Assembly: GCA_021030915.1 (NCBI GenBank)
Contig: JAGEMR010000123.1
Span: 1-64,000, forward strand
Reading direction: 5' to 3'
Length of the DNA: 64,000 bases
Source: Astrothelium macrocarpum
Lineage: Eukaryota > Ascomycota > Dothideomycetes > Trypetheliales > Trypetheliaceae
In this document: piece after piece, positions 21,981 through 33,184 of the stretch
Layout: each line of letters begins with the position of its first letter
Numbering within the stretch: the first letter of the stretch is position 1
The notes under the pieces: generated by a model
What the model was told of the DNA's origin: nothing
The model's input: the letters and a program-made list of their open reading frames with translations, nothing else
Database searches by the model: none
Translations under genes and position numbers: made by a program

Positions 21981-24284
21981 TCAACTAAGATAACTTATCT
22001 GTTTATTGAAGTCCTTCTCATGGAAACTACTATTTATCCCCAACCAATCAAAATCTTTGCATTGTTCCATAGCAAAAATATCGATCGATTGGGCTAGTAC
22101 GCCTGTGATCTCAGCAGCCGACTCGTCGTCAAAGCTCAAAGACCCATCCACAGATTGTGGTGCAGTGAAAGTGCCATTTACAAGACTCTCATCTCCTGAC
22201 TCATCACGACTCATCACCAGATGCATATCGCCCAGTGCATTACTCACATTCTGCGTGGCGATACTCGGCCGCTTACTTTGACTGCGTTCTGCTATTGTAT
22301 CCACTTTGCCACCGAGCTCGCGCACAATATCCGCCGCGTTCACAGCCACGGCGAAGCTTATCCCAAAGTCTTCGAGAATTGCGACGGAGAGATCGATGGC
22401 GCTTCGAGCAGCCGGTGTCGACGCGCTCTGTGGATATGCAAGCACGAAGCCGACAAGTGTCACAGCGGCGTTCCATTGCCATTGGAAGGCCTCATGCCAT
22501 CCGGCGAGAATGGTCGTTGACGACAAGACTTGATGCATCATGTGTGTCAAAGCTATGGCGTGGGCGGCACACTTCATTGCGGTGGTATCCGCCTGAACGC
22601 TTGGTGTTGCGGATGCCGGGAGGAAGATTGCAGGACGATAGAGATCTGTGCACAAATTGTGATAGAGCAGCTCCAAAAGCAGACGCTGATGCTGAAGCCA
22701 CGGTGGAGCGAACTGCTCGATCTCCAGTGGGGACTGATCTGTAGAAAAAGGAATGCCATTATTTTGACGTTTTGTTTTGAGGGCGTCTGGGACGCCTTTT
22801 AGCCATTCTTCCATTCGTTCCGTAATAGGCTGATCACTACACATGTTATTGGGAGCATTGTCGTGGAAGGCTGTGTAAGCTGTGCGAGCCGCTCGCATAA
22901 GCTTAGTGTTGTGCAGGTTCCACGTTAGCCAGGAGACATTTCGTCCCAGTGGCACGAAACTGGATCCCGAGAGCATGGCGATCTCACGATCGTCGGCGGG
23001 TAGGGTGCATGTGGTGTTGCATTCGTGGAGTAGAAATGGACGGCCTAAATTCATACTCATTTTGCTTTCTAGCACGTACAGACTCCACCAGCACCGCTTC
23101 CTCATTTCTCGCTCACGCCGGGGTATAGTCTCGGGTGGCTCCAAATGGAGACCGAGCATGAAAGCCGTCCGCACGGCAAGCCCACAGGCATTATCGGCCA
23201 TGTTCTGGAAAGATCCACGATACAGGTAGATGGAACTTAAGATGTGACACTGTAGTGTCGATATAGTCGGACTTTCCAAGTCGCGCGATAGGAGCATCTG
23301 GCAGCGCTGATAATGCCACCGGCCGGCGATAGTAGCATCATTTTGGTTCACATGAGCTCGCAAGGTAGCGTTAGGCCCGCTGTCGTTGCTTGGTAACCGC
23401 GCCATCCCGTACTGCATACATACTGCAAGGACAATGTCCACGAGTGCAGACGGCTTTCGCTCCTTGTCTGACTCCGCCCACAGGGATTGGTAATGTTCCT
23501 TGAAGTCAAGCTCATCGAGGATTGGACATGAGGTGTAGGAGGATTGCCAAAAAAGGCCGAGGAAATATTCCTCTTGAGTGGGGCTAAGGTAATCTCCTGC
23601 GCTGATAAGATCATCGGTGGGGGTCGCGAGCTGACCGCCGTCAATTTCCAACGGTCTGGTTGTTGGTCCGTCCAGAAAATTACTCGCCGAGTGAGGTAAC
23701 AATCTTTGCGCCGAATGATGCTCTTGAAGCGCCGAAGTCAAGAAGCTGTTGATGCGATCAATGAAAAAGAATAGTGACGATGACCCGTACCACGTTGCTT
23801 GTTGAGAACGCGCAATCCGGATGTGAATGCCTTCGCAAAACCGTTTGCGACGGCCGCCTCCATGGTCAAAATCGGTCGTCCCAGTATCCCGGTTCTCGGG
23901 TGTCGATGGCGGCAGGCTGGGCGGGGTATTTAGCTGATGAACGGGCTTGTCAGCCTTGCGCTCACTCTCGAGCTCTGATTCCAATTCTTGGACCCTTTGT
24001 CTTAAACGCTCGATTTCTCGATAGGCATGTGGAAGCGTTGCCGATCTCATGGCACCGCTGTTACTACATTGACCACCTCTGCTCTTACAGTTGAAACATG
24101 GATGGTCATTGTCACATTTGATACGGTGCACCCTGCACCAATCGCAGGCTCTGGCCACCTGATTCCGTTTCTTCTGTCGTGGTCGGGGGGCCGGGGAACC
24201 CGGTGCTGGTGCCGAACCCTCCGGGGACTGAGCGGCACTCGAAAACGAGCGGGAAGGGGGCTTGTTGACGAATGTAGTAAACAT
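21981..24284 (-). CDS. Zn2Cys6 transcription factor with fungal-specific middle homology region
   Basis: The first in-frame ATG is at 24282-24284, giving 767 residues in one exon. The Gal4-type binuclear cluster is complete: C47, C50, C57, C63, C66, C73 (CX2CX6CX5CX2CX6C), preceded by a basic Pro-rich linker. A short coiled coil (EIERLRQRVQELESELESE) follows, suited to dimerisation. The fungal_trans middle homology region begins near residue 235 (EEYFLGLFWQSSYTSCPILDE) and includes RCWWSLYVLESKMSMNLGRP. The acidic C-terminus may be the activation part. Such proteins regulate catabolic or secondary-metabolite genes in the nucleus. The WYGSSSLFFFI segment recalls sugar/xylan regulators, but I cannot assign a target. 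Its closest neighbour is the GMC oxidoreductase 2.2 kb away, divergently oriented. Confidence 0.9.
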   Translation of the reverse strand: MFTTFVNKPPSRSFSSAAQSPEGSAPAPGSPAPRPRQKKRNQVARACDWCRVHRIKCDNDHPCFNCKSRGGQCSNSGAMRSATLPHAYREIERLRQRVQELESELESERKADKPVHQLNTPPSLPPSTPENRDTGTTDFDHGGGRRKRFCEGIHIRIARSQQATWYGSSSLFFFIDRINSFLTSALQEHHSAQRLLPHSASNFLDGPTTRPLEIDGGQLATPTDDLISAGDYLSPTQEEYFLGLFWQSSYTSCPILDELDFKEHYQSLWAESDKERKPSALVDIVLAVCMQYGMARLPSNDSGPNATLRAHVNQNDATIAGRWHYQRCQMLLSRDLESPTISTLQCHILSSIYLYRGSFQNMADNACGLAVRTAFMLGLHLEPPETIPRREREMRKRCWWSLYVLESKMSMNLGRPFLLHECNTTCTLPADDREIAMLSGSSFVPLGRNVSWLTWNLHNTKLMRAARTAYTAFHDNAPNNMCSDQPITERMEEWLKGVPDALKTKRQNNGIPFSTDQSPLEIEQFAPPWLQHQRLLLELLYHNLCTDLYRPAIFLPASATPSVQADTTAMKCAAHAIALTHMMHQVLSSTTILAGWHEAFQWQWNAAVTLVGFVLAYPQSASTPAARSAIDLSVAILEDFGISFAVAVNAADIVRELGGKVDTIAERSQSKRPSIATQNVSNALGDMHLVMSRDESGDESLVNGTFTAPQSVDGSLSFDDESAAEITGVLAQSIDIFAMEQCKDFDWLGINSSFHEKDFNKQISYLS

Positions 24285-26472
24285 GCTCTTGAAAGTGGAG
24301 ATGAATTTTAAGGTTTCGAGAAAAAAAAAGGACAATAAGTGGCGTTGGTTTGGAGAAGTAAACGTGGAGAGATGACGCCGTATGCAAATATGGCGCAAAG
24401 TTTATAAAATGTCGACAGCTCTCTTTTTAGAATGTCAGGCGGGCAGCGGTGATTTTTTAAATTAGATATGTGCAATGTCCTTGCGAGTCAGTAGTAATTC
24501 GTTTCGAGTCATAATGTTTTGTCGTGAGGTTGAATTGTGAAGAGGAATTCTTTCAACGGTCAGGCGTCCAACGTCTAGATATCCGGTCTCTTCTAACGGC
24601 AAGACTCCAATGTGGGGATCGGAGGACCTAGGAATCTGACGGCGCCGCCGGAAACTCCGGTGCCTAGAAACGAGCGGGATGTTGGTCTGCAAAGGGAAAT
24701 AATAAATATCACGCAGTATTGGAAGCCAAGATGTGATGTCCGAGAAAAAGAATTGTTAGCTGTTAGCTTGGGAGGGGGGCCGACTTGGAGAAGCTGGCGA
24801 TTGGATGTGGCACTCTAATGCAGTAGAAGTAGGTAGCGCCACAGGATGGCATACGATTCAATGTATCTCAACGACTCATGGTGTTGACAGATGCTTAAAG
24901 AGATGTGCTACACAGTTTAATATATAGTTTGTTGTCGCGAGATCCAATGACATGGAAAACGCACCCGGTGCTGCAACCCTAGTTACGACTATTTTTTGTG
25001 CAGTCAATTGCCTGCTATTTGGTGCTTGTATGCTCTGATGCTTCGGTTCTTCACCGAGATTCAGCAACCATTCTTTAGTGCCCGCAGCTAAGGCCGGGGG
25101 CCTTGCGGTCCCGTGGCGGGAACTGTGCGCCATGCCCCACACCCAGGTTATGACCCTGTCGACCGCTATGTGTTTCAGAGCAAGACGGCCGAGTTACATC
25201 ATTTTTGCAGGTGTAGCGTGGCAGAATATGGGGGACGGCAGGTCATAGAACATGATCTTGTTCAGGCCTTCTTACCAGCTGAGCCTCGTACACATCGTCA
25301 TAAAAGCTTCGCCTTTCTCAGTTCTGCCTAGACTTACGCAGCCGTCCAAATCCGTGTAACGGTATACTGAAGTGAGCATTGGCTTCGTTCAGTAGAACGC
25401 CGATAGGTAGCATCTCCCTGCTGTTGGGGCGGATTCGGTGGTAAGTCGGGAAGCGGTGCGGACCATTCCTCTTTAGATGGCCATCTGATACGTCGATCGA
25501 CACGGTCGCTGTGCGTCAGAGGCGCCCACGAGCGTCGTGGAACAGCCCAGATCAGCAACCCTGCAGGAGCATATGCACCGGCCCGTTTTCTGCAGCGCTC
25601 GGCACCGGCGGATTGGTGTAACCAGACCCACCGGCCTTGCCGGGAATAACCTGTCATCCCCTTCGGTCGCTTATCTCATCCAGGGCTGCTCACAACAACA
25701 TCTACTCTGCTATAACGCTTTGGTGCTGGGAGAGCCTCACATCCCGTCTCGCGTGGACTAATACGAGCTGATCCTCCCGCGTCTTGTTGATTTTTTGCAT
25801 TGTGGTGGGCCATCGCGATCTTGTCGTCCCTCGTTGTGAGCAGACCATCGTATACAGCACTAAGCCAGCGGCCGTCTGCTTGCCTCCTCCATCCAGATCA
25901 CCACAGCATCTCACGCTGGCATAGTAGACCGAGTAATTAGTGCAAAATCCAACACGTAACCTTGCAAACGCTCACGGCTTCATGCTCTCATTGTTTTGTT
26001 TTTTCCTTCTTTTTCTCCGTCCCGCACTCACCTTTTCTTTCCTATTCCGCTTCTCCACCGAAGGATTCTGACGCCGTCTTTGCACATCCAATCGATATCC
26101 AACCGGGCCTTATTGTCCATCGTTATCCCCAGTGGCTCCTTGATTACTTCTGGCGGCACAGACTCGACACGGCAACCATGAGGCGGCAGATCAAGGCAAG
26201 AGGCGGTAATACCAGGCAGGCAGCTAACTGGACGCGGCTGACTCGAGACGGCTGAGCGAAGTTAACTGAGTCAATTCTGGACGTTCGGGCGTTAGAGAAT
26301 GACGGGAATACAAATGAACGGTCATGACAGACGATTATAAAAGCCAGGACACTCGCCGTCTCCAAGAACACCAGCTGCACCTTCTAGGCTTCTTTCGTTC
26401 TCTGGATCTTTAGCTGCAGAATCGATCGGGTTTCAATTTTTGCATATCGTTTCTCTCGCTGTCCTTGCGAAA
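24285..26472. other. Shared upstream region of the regulator and GMC genes
   Basis: A 2.2-kb divergent intergenic stretch. Small frames on both strands have no domain support. A CT-rich tract lies at about 25985-26056, and a TATA box for the GMC gene at 26336. Confidence 0.55.
26336..26343 (+). promoter_or_regulatory. TATA box of the GMC oxidoreductase gene
   Basis: The sequence TATAAAAG lies 130 bases before the start codon at 26473 and is the best TATA match in the region. Confidence 0.6.
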
Positions 26473-28423
26473 ATGCTCAGCAAGGCTATCCTCGCGGCGA
26501 TAGTCGCCTCTCTGGTAAAGATCCAGGCTGTGCCACTCCTCGGTTCGTCCTTTGGTATTCCTGAAGACCCAGTGTCCTACGACTATGTCGTTGTCGGTGG
26601 TGGTAATGCGGGTCTCACCATTGCCACGAGACTGGTACAGCAGAACGCGGGCACTGTTGCGGTTCTTGAGGCTGGTTCGTTCTACGAGATCACTGCAGGC
26701 AACATCAGTCAAGTCCCTGCCACAGATGGCTACTGGGCTGGTAGCGATGTTGGGGACTGGCAGCCGGGTGCTGATTGGGGATATCACACCGTTCCTCAAG
26801 CCGTAAGTGTGGAAAGAAAGAAAGACCGGATTGAATTTGCTAATGCGATTGTAAGGGTGCGTTCAATGAGTCGCGTCATTACGCCCGCGGAAAGATGTTT
26901 GGAGGCAGCTCCGCCAGGAACTTTATGGTTTACCACCGCGGCACCGTGGGCTCTTACGAGAACTGGGCCAATGCCGTTGGAGACGACAGCTACCTCTGGG
27001 ATAATTTCCTTCCCTGGTACAAGAAGAGTATTAACTTCACTGCACCTGATATGAATCTCCGCTTCAAGAATGCAACACCTGACTACAATGCTGCCGATGC
27101 TGGCGATCAGATCGGACCTCTCTCTCTTACATTCTCTCACTATTCTCAGGCTTTCGGCACGTGGGCTATGCAGGGTTACCAGCAAATGGGCCTTCCACAG
27201 ATTGCCGGCTTTCTGAGCGGAAAATTGCTTGGCTCATCTTATGTTACATTTACCATCAATGCTACCAATATGAACCGAGACTCCTCTGAGACCTCTTTCC
27301 TCCGAGTCGGTCTGGAAGAACCAGCTCTCAAGGTCTACCCTCAGGCACTCGCTAAAAAGATTGTTTTCAATAGCAACAAGAAGGCTACTGGAGTTGAGGT
27401 CGAGACTGGTGGCAGGACTTATACTCTGGGCGCGAACAAGGAAGTGATCTTGAGTGCAGGTGTATTCGGATCACCTCAACTTCTTCAGGCCTCTGGTGTT
27501 GGTCCAGCAGATTTGTTAAACTCGATGAAGATCCCTATTGTTGCTGATAGACCAGGCGTTGGTCAAGGCATGCAAGATCACATTTTCTTTGATATCTCGT
27601 ACCAAGTCAACGGTCTTACTTTGTCATCTTTGGCTGATCCATCCTTTGCTGCCGAGCAAGCTGCTCTGTTCGATAACGAGGCTGCTGGCATGTATTCCAG
27701 CCCAGCCACTGATGCTCTCGGATGGGAAAAGATTCCTGAGAATCTCCGAACCAACTGGAGCAGCGAATCAAAGGAGGCTCTCGCCGCCTATCCGTCCGAC
27801 TGGCCAGAAGTTGAATACATCTCTACATCTGCGTTACTAGGCAACATGAAGAACATGACTGGTTTCGGTAACTGGACTGGCAAGAACTATGGCGCTATGG
27901 CGCTCGCTCTTGTTGCTCCTCGTTCTCGCGGAACAATTGAGATTGTATCTCCCGACACCAACGTCGCTCCAGCTATCAATCCTAACTGGCTTACTGCTCA
28001 GTCCGATGTTGACATTGTCGTTGCTGGATTCAAGCGTATCCGAGATTTCTGGGCAACCAAGGCCATGCAAGAGCGTGTAATTGGTGATGAGGTCTTCCCT
28101 GGTAAGAGTGTATCGACTGATGCTGAAATCGAAGATTTCATTCGTGAAAACTTCAACACCATCTGGCATGCTGCTTGCACTTGCGCAATGGGTTTGGCTA
28201 ATGATACAAATGCTGTTGTCGACTCTCAGGCCAGAGTTATCGGTGTTGAGGGCTTGCGTGTCGTCGATGCGGCTGCCTTCCCTCTCCTCCCTCCTGGACA
28301 TCCAATGTCCACAGTCTGTAAGTTTATTCGTCAGCCAAATCTTATTCCAGACCATGACTAACCTACGAATTAGATGCGCTGGCTGAAAAGATTGCTTGTG
28401 CCATATCTGGCACGTGTGATTAA
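26473..28423 (+). CDS. Secreted FAD-dependent GMC oxidoreductase
   Basis: Three exons: 26473-26802, 26856-28317 and 28374-28423, with introns of 53 and 56 bp. Together they give 613 residues. An upstream in-frame TTG is ignored in favour of the ATG that opens the signal peptide (MLSKAILAAIVASLVKIQA). The FAD-binding Rossmann motif YDYVVVGGGNAGLTIATRL follows at about residue 36. After the first intron comes the GMC signature ARGKMFGGSSARNFMVYHRG. The C-terminus holds the two catalytic positions, IWHAACTCAMG and LLPPGHPMSTVYALAEKIA. GMC enzymes oxidise alcohols, sugars or specialised metabolites at the expense of FAD; aryl-alcohol, glucose and patulin-type oxidases are relatives. The substrate cannot be told from sequence. 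Export suggests a role in lignocellulose attack or metabolite maturation. Confidence 0.92.
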
Positions 28424-31400
28424 GCATGTAACGTCTAGTTGTCAAGTTCAGGAAATGGCCTGCGATGTACTTAGTAATCAACTTGAGAATGTTGGACTAC
28501 AGGGTAAAAGATAGAGGTGTAAAAGGCGACTTTGGATGGATCTCTTATGTAATGGAAATTGTACATCAGACTGAGCATTATACAGAATATACAAATATCG
28601 GTTGAGATTAATTTTGCCGCTTTACATTCGTGTATGTTCAAGTGAATAGAAAGTTGAGTATGACTTTGACATCACATTCCATAGAGTTACTAACCTGTAG
28701 ATTCTTACCTGCTTGTCCCATCATATCCAGCCAAATTAATTTCTTTATTTGCATCTCAATATTTTTCAAGCTCATTTTCATTGGATCGTCGTTGGAAGAT
28801 GATCTGTGTGCGCGATTCATGCGGGTAGCACAAGTTTTCGGATCCTGTCGGAATCAATTCTACCCTAAGAAATTAGCTTCGTCGATCGCCTTGAATCAAG
28901 ACCAGGGTTATACCTAGTCGTCGGAAGAGCTAGGCTCGTAGACCGTCGGACTAATATGGTGTTTGGACATCCTAGATTCAATTTTCCTCCTCGGAAGCGA
29001 AACGTTAATGAACGGAATTGTGATAGCCAAAGATATGGCGACCCTGGATACTAGCACGCAGGGAATGCGAATGTAGATACTCGGAATTGGGAGGACTTTA
29101 TTGTACTTGATCCTCCGTGGTATCAAGGTTGGCCGATGAAAGACACTTGGTATACATAATTGCCAAGTGACGGGCGCGGAGGAATTCTCATTGGCTATTG
29201 CTAATCAGCGTCTATGACTTTTGCTCTTCACAATCATTAGCTCAGGAGGAGAGATGAGGTGAGACTCATACCATTACGTGACCTGAAACAATCCACTTCC
29301 TGTTCTTCTGTGATTGCCACTAAGATGTCTTCCGCCAATATGCGAGATTGACTCACATACCTCGCCTCTCCACAGTCGTACTTTTAGTAGGAGCATATCT
29401 GACTTCTCATCTGTGTAGGCAATCAAAGAAGTCGGTACTAACGAAGCTGCCTCACCGCTCTGCATCAATCTTCCAGTGTGCTGTCAAGAAATTGAAGGGA
29501 TTAACGAAACAGCCAGAACTCGTACCGTTCGAGATAGAAGCTCATTGATACTGCCACGTGACACGAATCCGAAGATAGACACGCATAGAATGCCCTCTAT
29601 TGGCTTCCTAACGAATATTCTCATCCAGTAGAGAGCAGCGCTAAAAATGAGCTTCAAGCTGTGTCAAGCTCATCCCAGGTCAGAGACTCGGGCCTCAGAT
29701 GAGCCGCTAGGCGCCTTCGGTGCGAAAGTGTAGTGAAAGCTTCTTAATGTCTCTCTCTTTAAGAACTTCAACAATGCAAGACTGGTAGACTGGTATTGTG
29801 AAGTTGCTGATGGAAAAATAGATCCGATAAGATAGGGGCTCAGGCCATCAACACACTCTTTGATCCTTGCATAATCTATGAAGTTTTATGCAGCTGTGTC
29901 ACCATGTGCCAATCTTAGAAGAAGACGGCTAAGGCATGTCAATCCCGGACCGGGCCGGTCCCTCTTCAATTTTCCTCGGCAAACTCAGATGATCGTCCAG
30001 GAGCCGTGTGCCCAAACCCTAACTTTTTCCGCGGACTCGATCCTTATCCAGATTGATCTCGGCGAGGCCGAACCAATGTCAAGCGTAAGAGCTATGTCGT
30101 GTATGCAGACCTTTCGCTTGCAAAGATGCTGGTGAGTAATATCGGATTATGATTGGAAGATGAATTAGCGAGAAGAGGGCCCATGACGTAGGATCCGGTC
30201 TCAACGGCGTGGCGGTGGTACAATCCGGGGCACGACTAGAGATGAATCAGGTATTCCAATAGAGAGACTCGTAATAGGTGAGCTGGTATGACGTTTCGTT
30301 GGAAGAGATTCTCAAGAAAAAGTGGGTCGTTTGTCACCGCTCTTTCCAATTAACGATCTTGCAAAAACTCTGAACCCCAATCTTGCAATCTTCTTCCGCA
30401 TATGCTGCAGACTCCTGGTCTCTTTCCAGGAAGAAATTTTGCATTCCGAAACAAATTTGACATCAATGAAGGACGGTAATATGAGTAATTGGTTGAAAAA
30501 TGACAAAGCCCAGATCCGCATCAAAGAAGCATGGGAACAACGTGAGAGTTGAATTTTCTGGTTTCGACCTACCTGATGTCCGAGACTGGCAGCGCTTGCG
30601 AACATGTATAACGCCGATGTGCATGGGGGCAGAACCAGAAAGGCGTTTACGGATTCAGATACGTGAGAGAGACTCTCAAATCCGACTTTTGCTTTCCTCC
30701 AAGAGAAGGGAGGTCTCAGTTTTATAAATGGTGCGACCCATTCGCAAGGATCATTTCTGTAAGGCTCCCTGCAGGCTTCCTGCTGACACTTCTGGAGATA
30801 CCGCAACAGTAGTAGCAGCCTCGCCAATCCTTCTGCGTCCTATAAGGGGCTTGATCACCTAACCAAATCCGACCTTGACCGCTTGAATCATCTTCCACCA
30901 AGTTATCACCCTTGTCCTTGTCCTCACGTCCAGGCCATCCGGAAATCACCCTGCCCTATGACGCGAAGATGAACACAGGGTGTGACGGCAGGATCTAGAT
31001 CCCTCGTATCCTACGTTGGCTCGGATCTAATCATCTCAGGGAACTATCAAATATGTGTCCAGCAATCTCTCCCAGACCATCATTAAAGCCTATACGGACT
31101 CGTTTTAGGCGAGTAGCAATGCATGATCTTCGAGATATAGCATAAATATCTTGTTCCAATCCATAATATGCAGCAAGAATTCCAGGTTCAGTGTCCGTTA
31201 TCAATCCCCCCAGAATCGCCGGTGAGCGACTGCATGTAAGTCTTAATCCAAATCTAAGTCTCCATCAGAAGTACGAAGGCAGGTCCCAGCTTCATGGATG
31301 ATCTACAAAAGGCTATGCCATCTACGTCCCAGTCAAGCGAATTGACGAGCGCTCAAGAACGCCGAAGCCTTCCGTAAGGCTCACACCTATGTTTGCAGAC

Positions 31401-32665
31401 GAGCTATTCTATTTTTCAACGAATTTGGGTCTAAGATGGGGCTAGTTCGATGACCGTTGAATCTCATCCTACTGGCCCTGAGACAGATTACCGAGTTTTG
31501 TGCGCTGGCTGCCAGCCTACCTGCTCCGACCCGAGAGGCCTCCTATCTGTCAAGAGGAACTGTATCTTCTGTTCCGTTATCTAGTTCTACACAACCAACG
31601 AGCTTGTATCATCAGAACGAATAGGCAGTGTTAAAGCTTGCAGGGATAGAGCTAGAGTTACATGTCTCAAGAGACTGTAGGGAAAGCTTTCATTTCAAAG
31701 AGACACGCAGCATTCTGTTCATCGAGTGATTTGTATTAATCTGTATTGGGATCAGATTGCAAATTTCTCGGAATTGCAAATCATCAAAGCCAGCGCGCGA
31801 CACGTCGTATTCTCCTTATCCAATCCTAAAGAAGGCTATCAGCTAAACCCTTGACGCTGACAAGTTTTTTCTCATTTACTTTTTCAGTCCCTATAGGTTT
31901 TTTCGGGCTATCCTTCTTGAGACTCCTTTTGGGGAAAAGACCTCCCACCATTGATCCTTCATTCTTGACATATCATACTTAAGATACAAGGGATCTACTG
32001 ACTACAAGTTTCTTAACTGTATGGGAGTAAAGGATAAGGACGCAAGTGATATTCTCTCATTTGTCATGTAGAGACATAGAAGCGCGTTACACGATGTGCC
32101 GCAATCCCGCTATAACATCTTGATTTACAATCACAGAAGTTCTCACTAACCCCCACTCGGAATGCTGCTCGCATGGAATAAGAACTAATACTTGCGAAAG
32201 TCTGCTTAAATCCTATCGGATTGGGCATCGAGTGATAGCGATCCGAATTGAAATAGTGTTTTATTTCTGCGTATCCCCTGGTACAAAGTTTGTGTCCAAT
32301 CTAATCCAGAAAGTCTTAGAAATGAAACCAGACAACAGAAAGCTATGAAAAATCGTGTAGCTTCTTATAAGTTGTGTCTGTAACCATGAAAAAGGGAGTG
32401 TGGATATGGTTCAATCCTTTTTTCAAAGGCCTAATTCGGATGCCTCCTTCCGTGTTACTTGTAGTTAAGGTGCATCAAGATGCTATCAAGTGTCTCAAAT
32501 CTAGCAAACAATTATGTGATTGGTGCTCTAGGGTATCAAAACTGACTCGTATCTCCTTCAAAAATCGGAGTCATATCTATGATTGAATAATGGGAAGAGA
32601 AGACCGGCCAACTGCTTTGGACCTACGTCAATAGATTCCTAGACTTAGTCTATAGAGCCAGTTGA
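28424..32665. other. 4.2-kb stretch without a supportable gene
   Basis: Composition is normal but every frame is short and without domains. The longest, 171 codons on the - strand near 30312-30827, lacks an ATG at its start and resembles nothing. Confidence 0.5.
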
Positions 32666-33184
32666 TCAGGAATTGCTCGACTCGGAGCTACTAAGTGAGG
32701 AACCGCCGGATGAACAACCTCCGGATGAAGAACTACCGCGTGAACAGCCTCCAGATGAAGAACTGCTGGACGAGGGACCGTTATTTGATCGATCTGTTGA
32801 GCTTGTAGAGGACCCAGAAGCCACACACCACGCCAGTGCATGTGGAGCGACCCCATTGGTCGGAGGTCCATGTTCACACGTATATCCTTCACGACAAGAT
32901 CCCAGGAACGCTTGCTCCTCATCTGTCTCATATGTGCCACAATACAGTATCCATGAGGTTTTATTCTGTGTTTCTTCCAGACAATACGAATCCAGAAACT
33001 CATTAAATATTGATTGCCCAAACCATGAACAATTGTTGACAGGATATCTGGCCGACGCTCGTTTCGTGTTCTCTTGATTGATCAATGTGATACTCCGCTT
33101 CTGAAGACAGGAATTGGTGACGAAGCTGGATAGTAAAAACTTTGTCAATGAAAAATGCATCGCTTGAAGGAGAAAAACTTTCAT
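32666..33184 (-). CDS. Small secreted cysteine- and serine-rich protein (effector-like)
   Basis: 172 residues from the ATG at 33184; a second ATG eight codons later (33160) opens an equally good signal peptide (MHFSLTKFLLSSFVTNS). The body has about seven cysteines spread over NNCSWF, SYCLEE, LYCGTY, GSCREGYTC and AWCVAS, which suggests a compact disulfide-bonded domain with EGYTCEHGP. The last 45 residues are Ser/Gly repeats (SSSGGCS twice) encoded by an imperfect tandem repeat at 32690-32790. Size, secretion and cysteine content fit fungal effectors or surface proteins; no known family is recognised. It is isolated, with over 4 kb of gene-free DNA on either side. Confidence 0.55.
   Translation of the reverse strand: MKVFLLQAMHFSLTKFLLSSFVTNSCLQKRSITLINQENTKRASARYPVNNCSWFGQSIFNEFLDSYCLEETQNKTSWILYCGTYETDEEQAFLGSCREGYTCEHGPPTNGVAPHALAWCVASGSSTSSTDRSNNGPSSSSSSSGGCSRGSSSSGGCSSGGSSLSSSESSNS

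Noticed and set aside
25334..25914. Overlapping frames on both strands before the GMC gene
   Set aside because: They overlap in several frames without domains and lie in a region better read as divergent promoter and leader.
30312..30827. 171-codon frame on the - strand
   Set aside because: Its first codon is TTG, there is no early ATG, and no domain or signal is visible.
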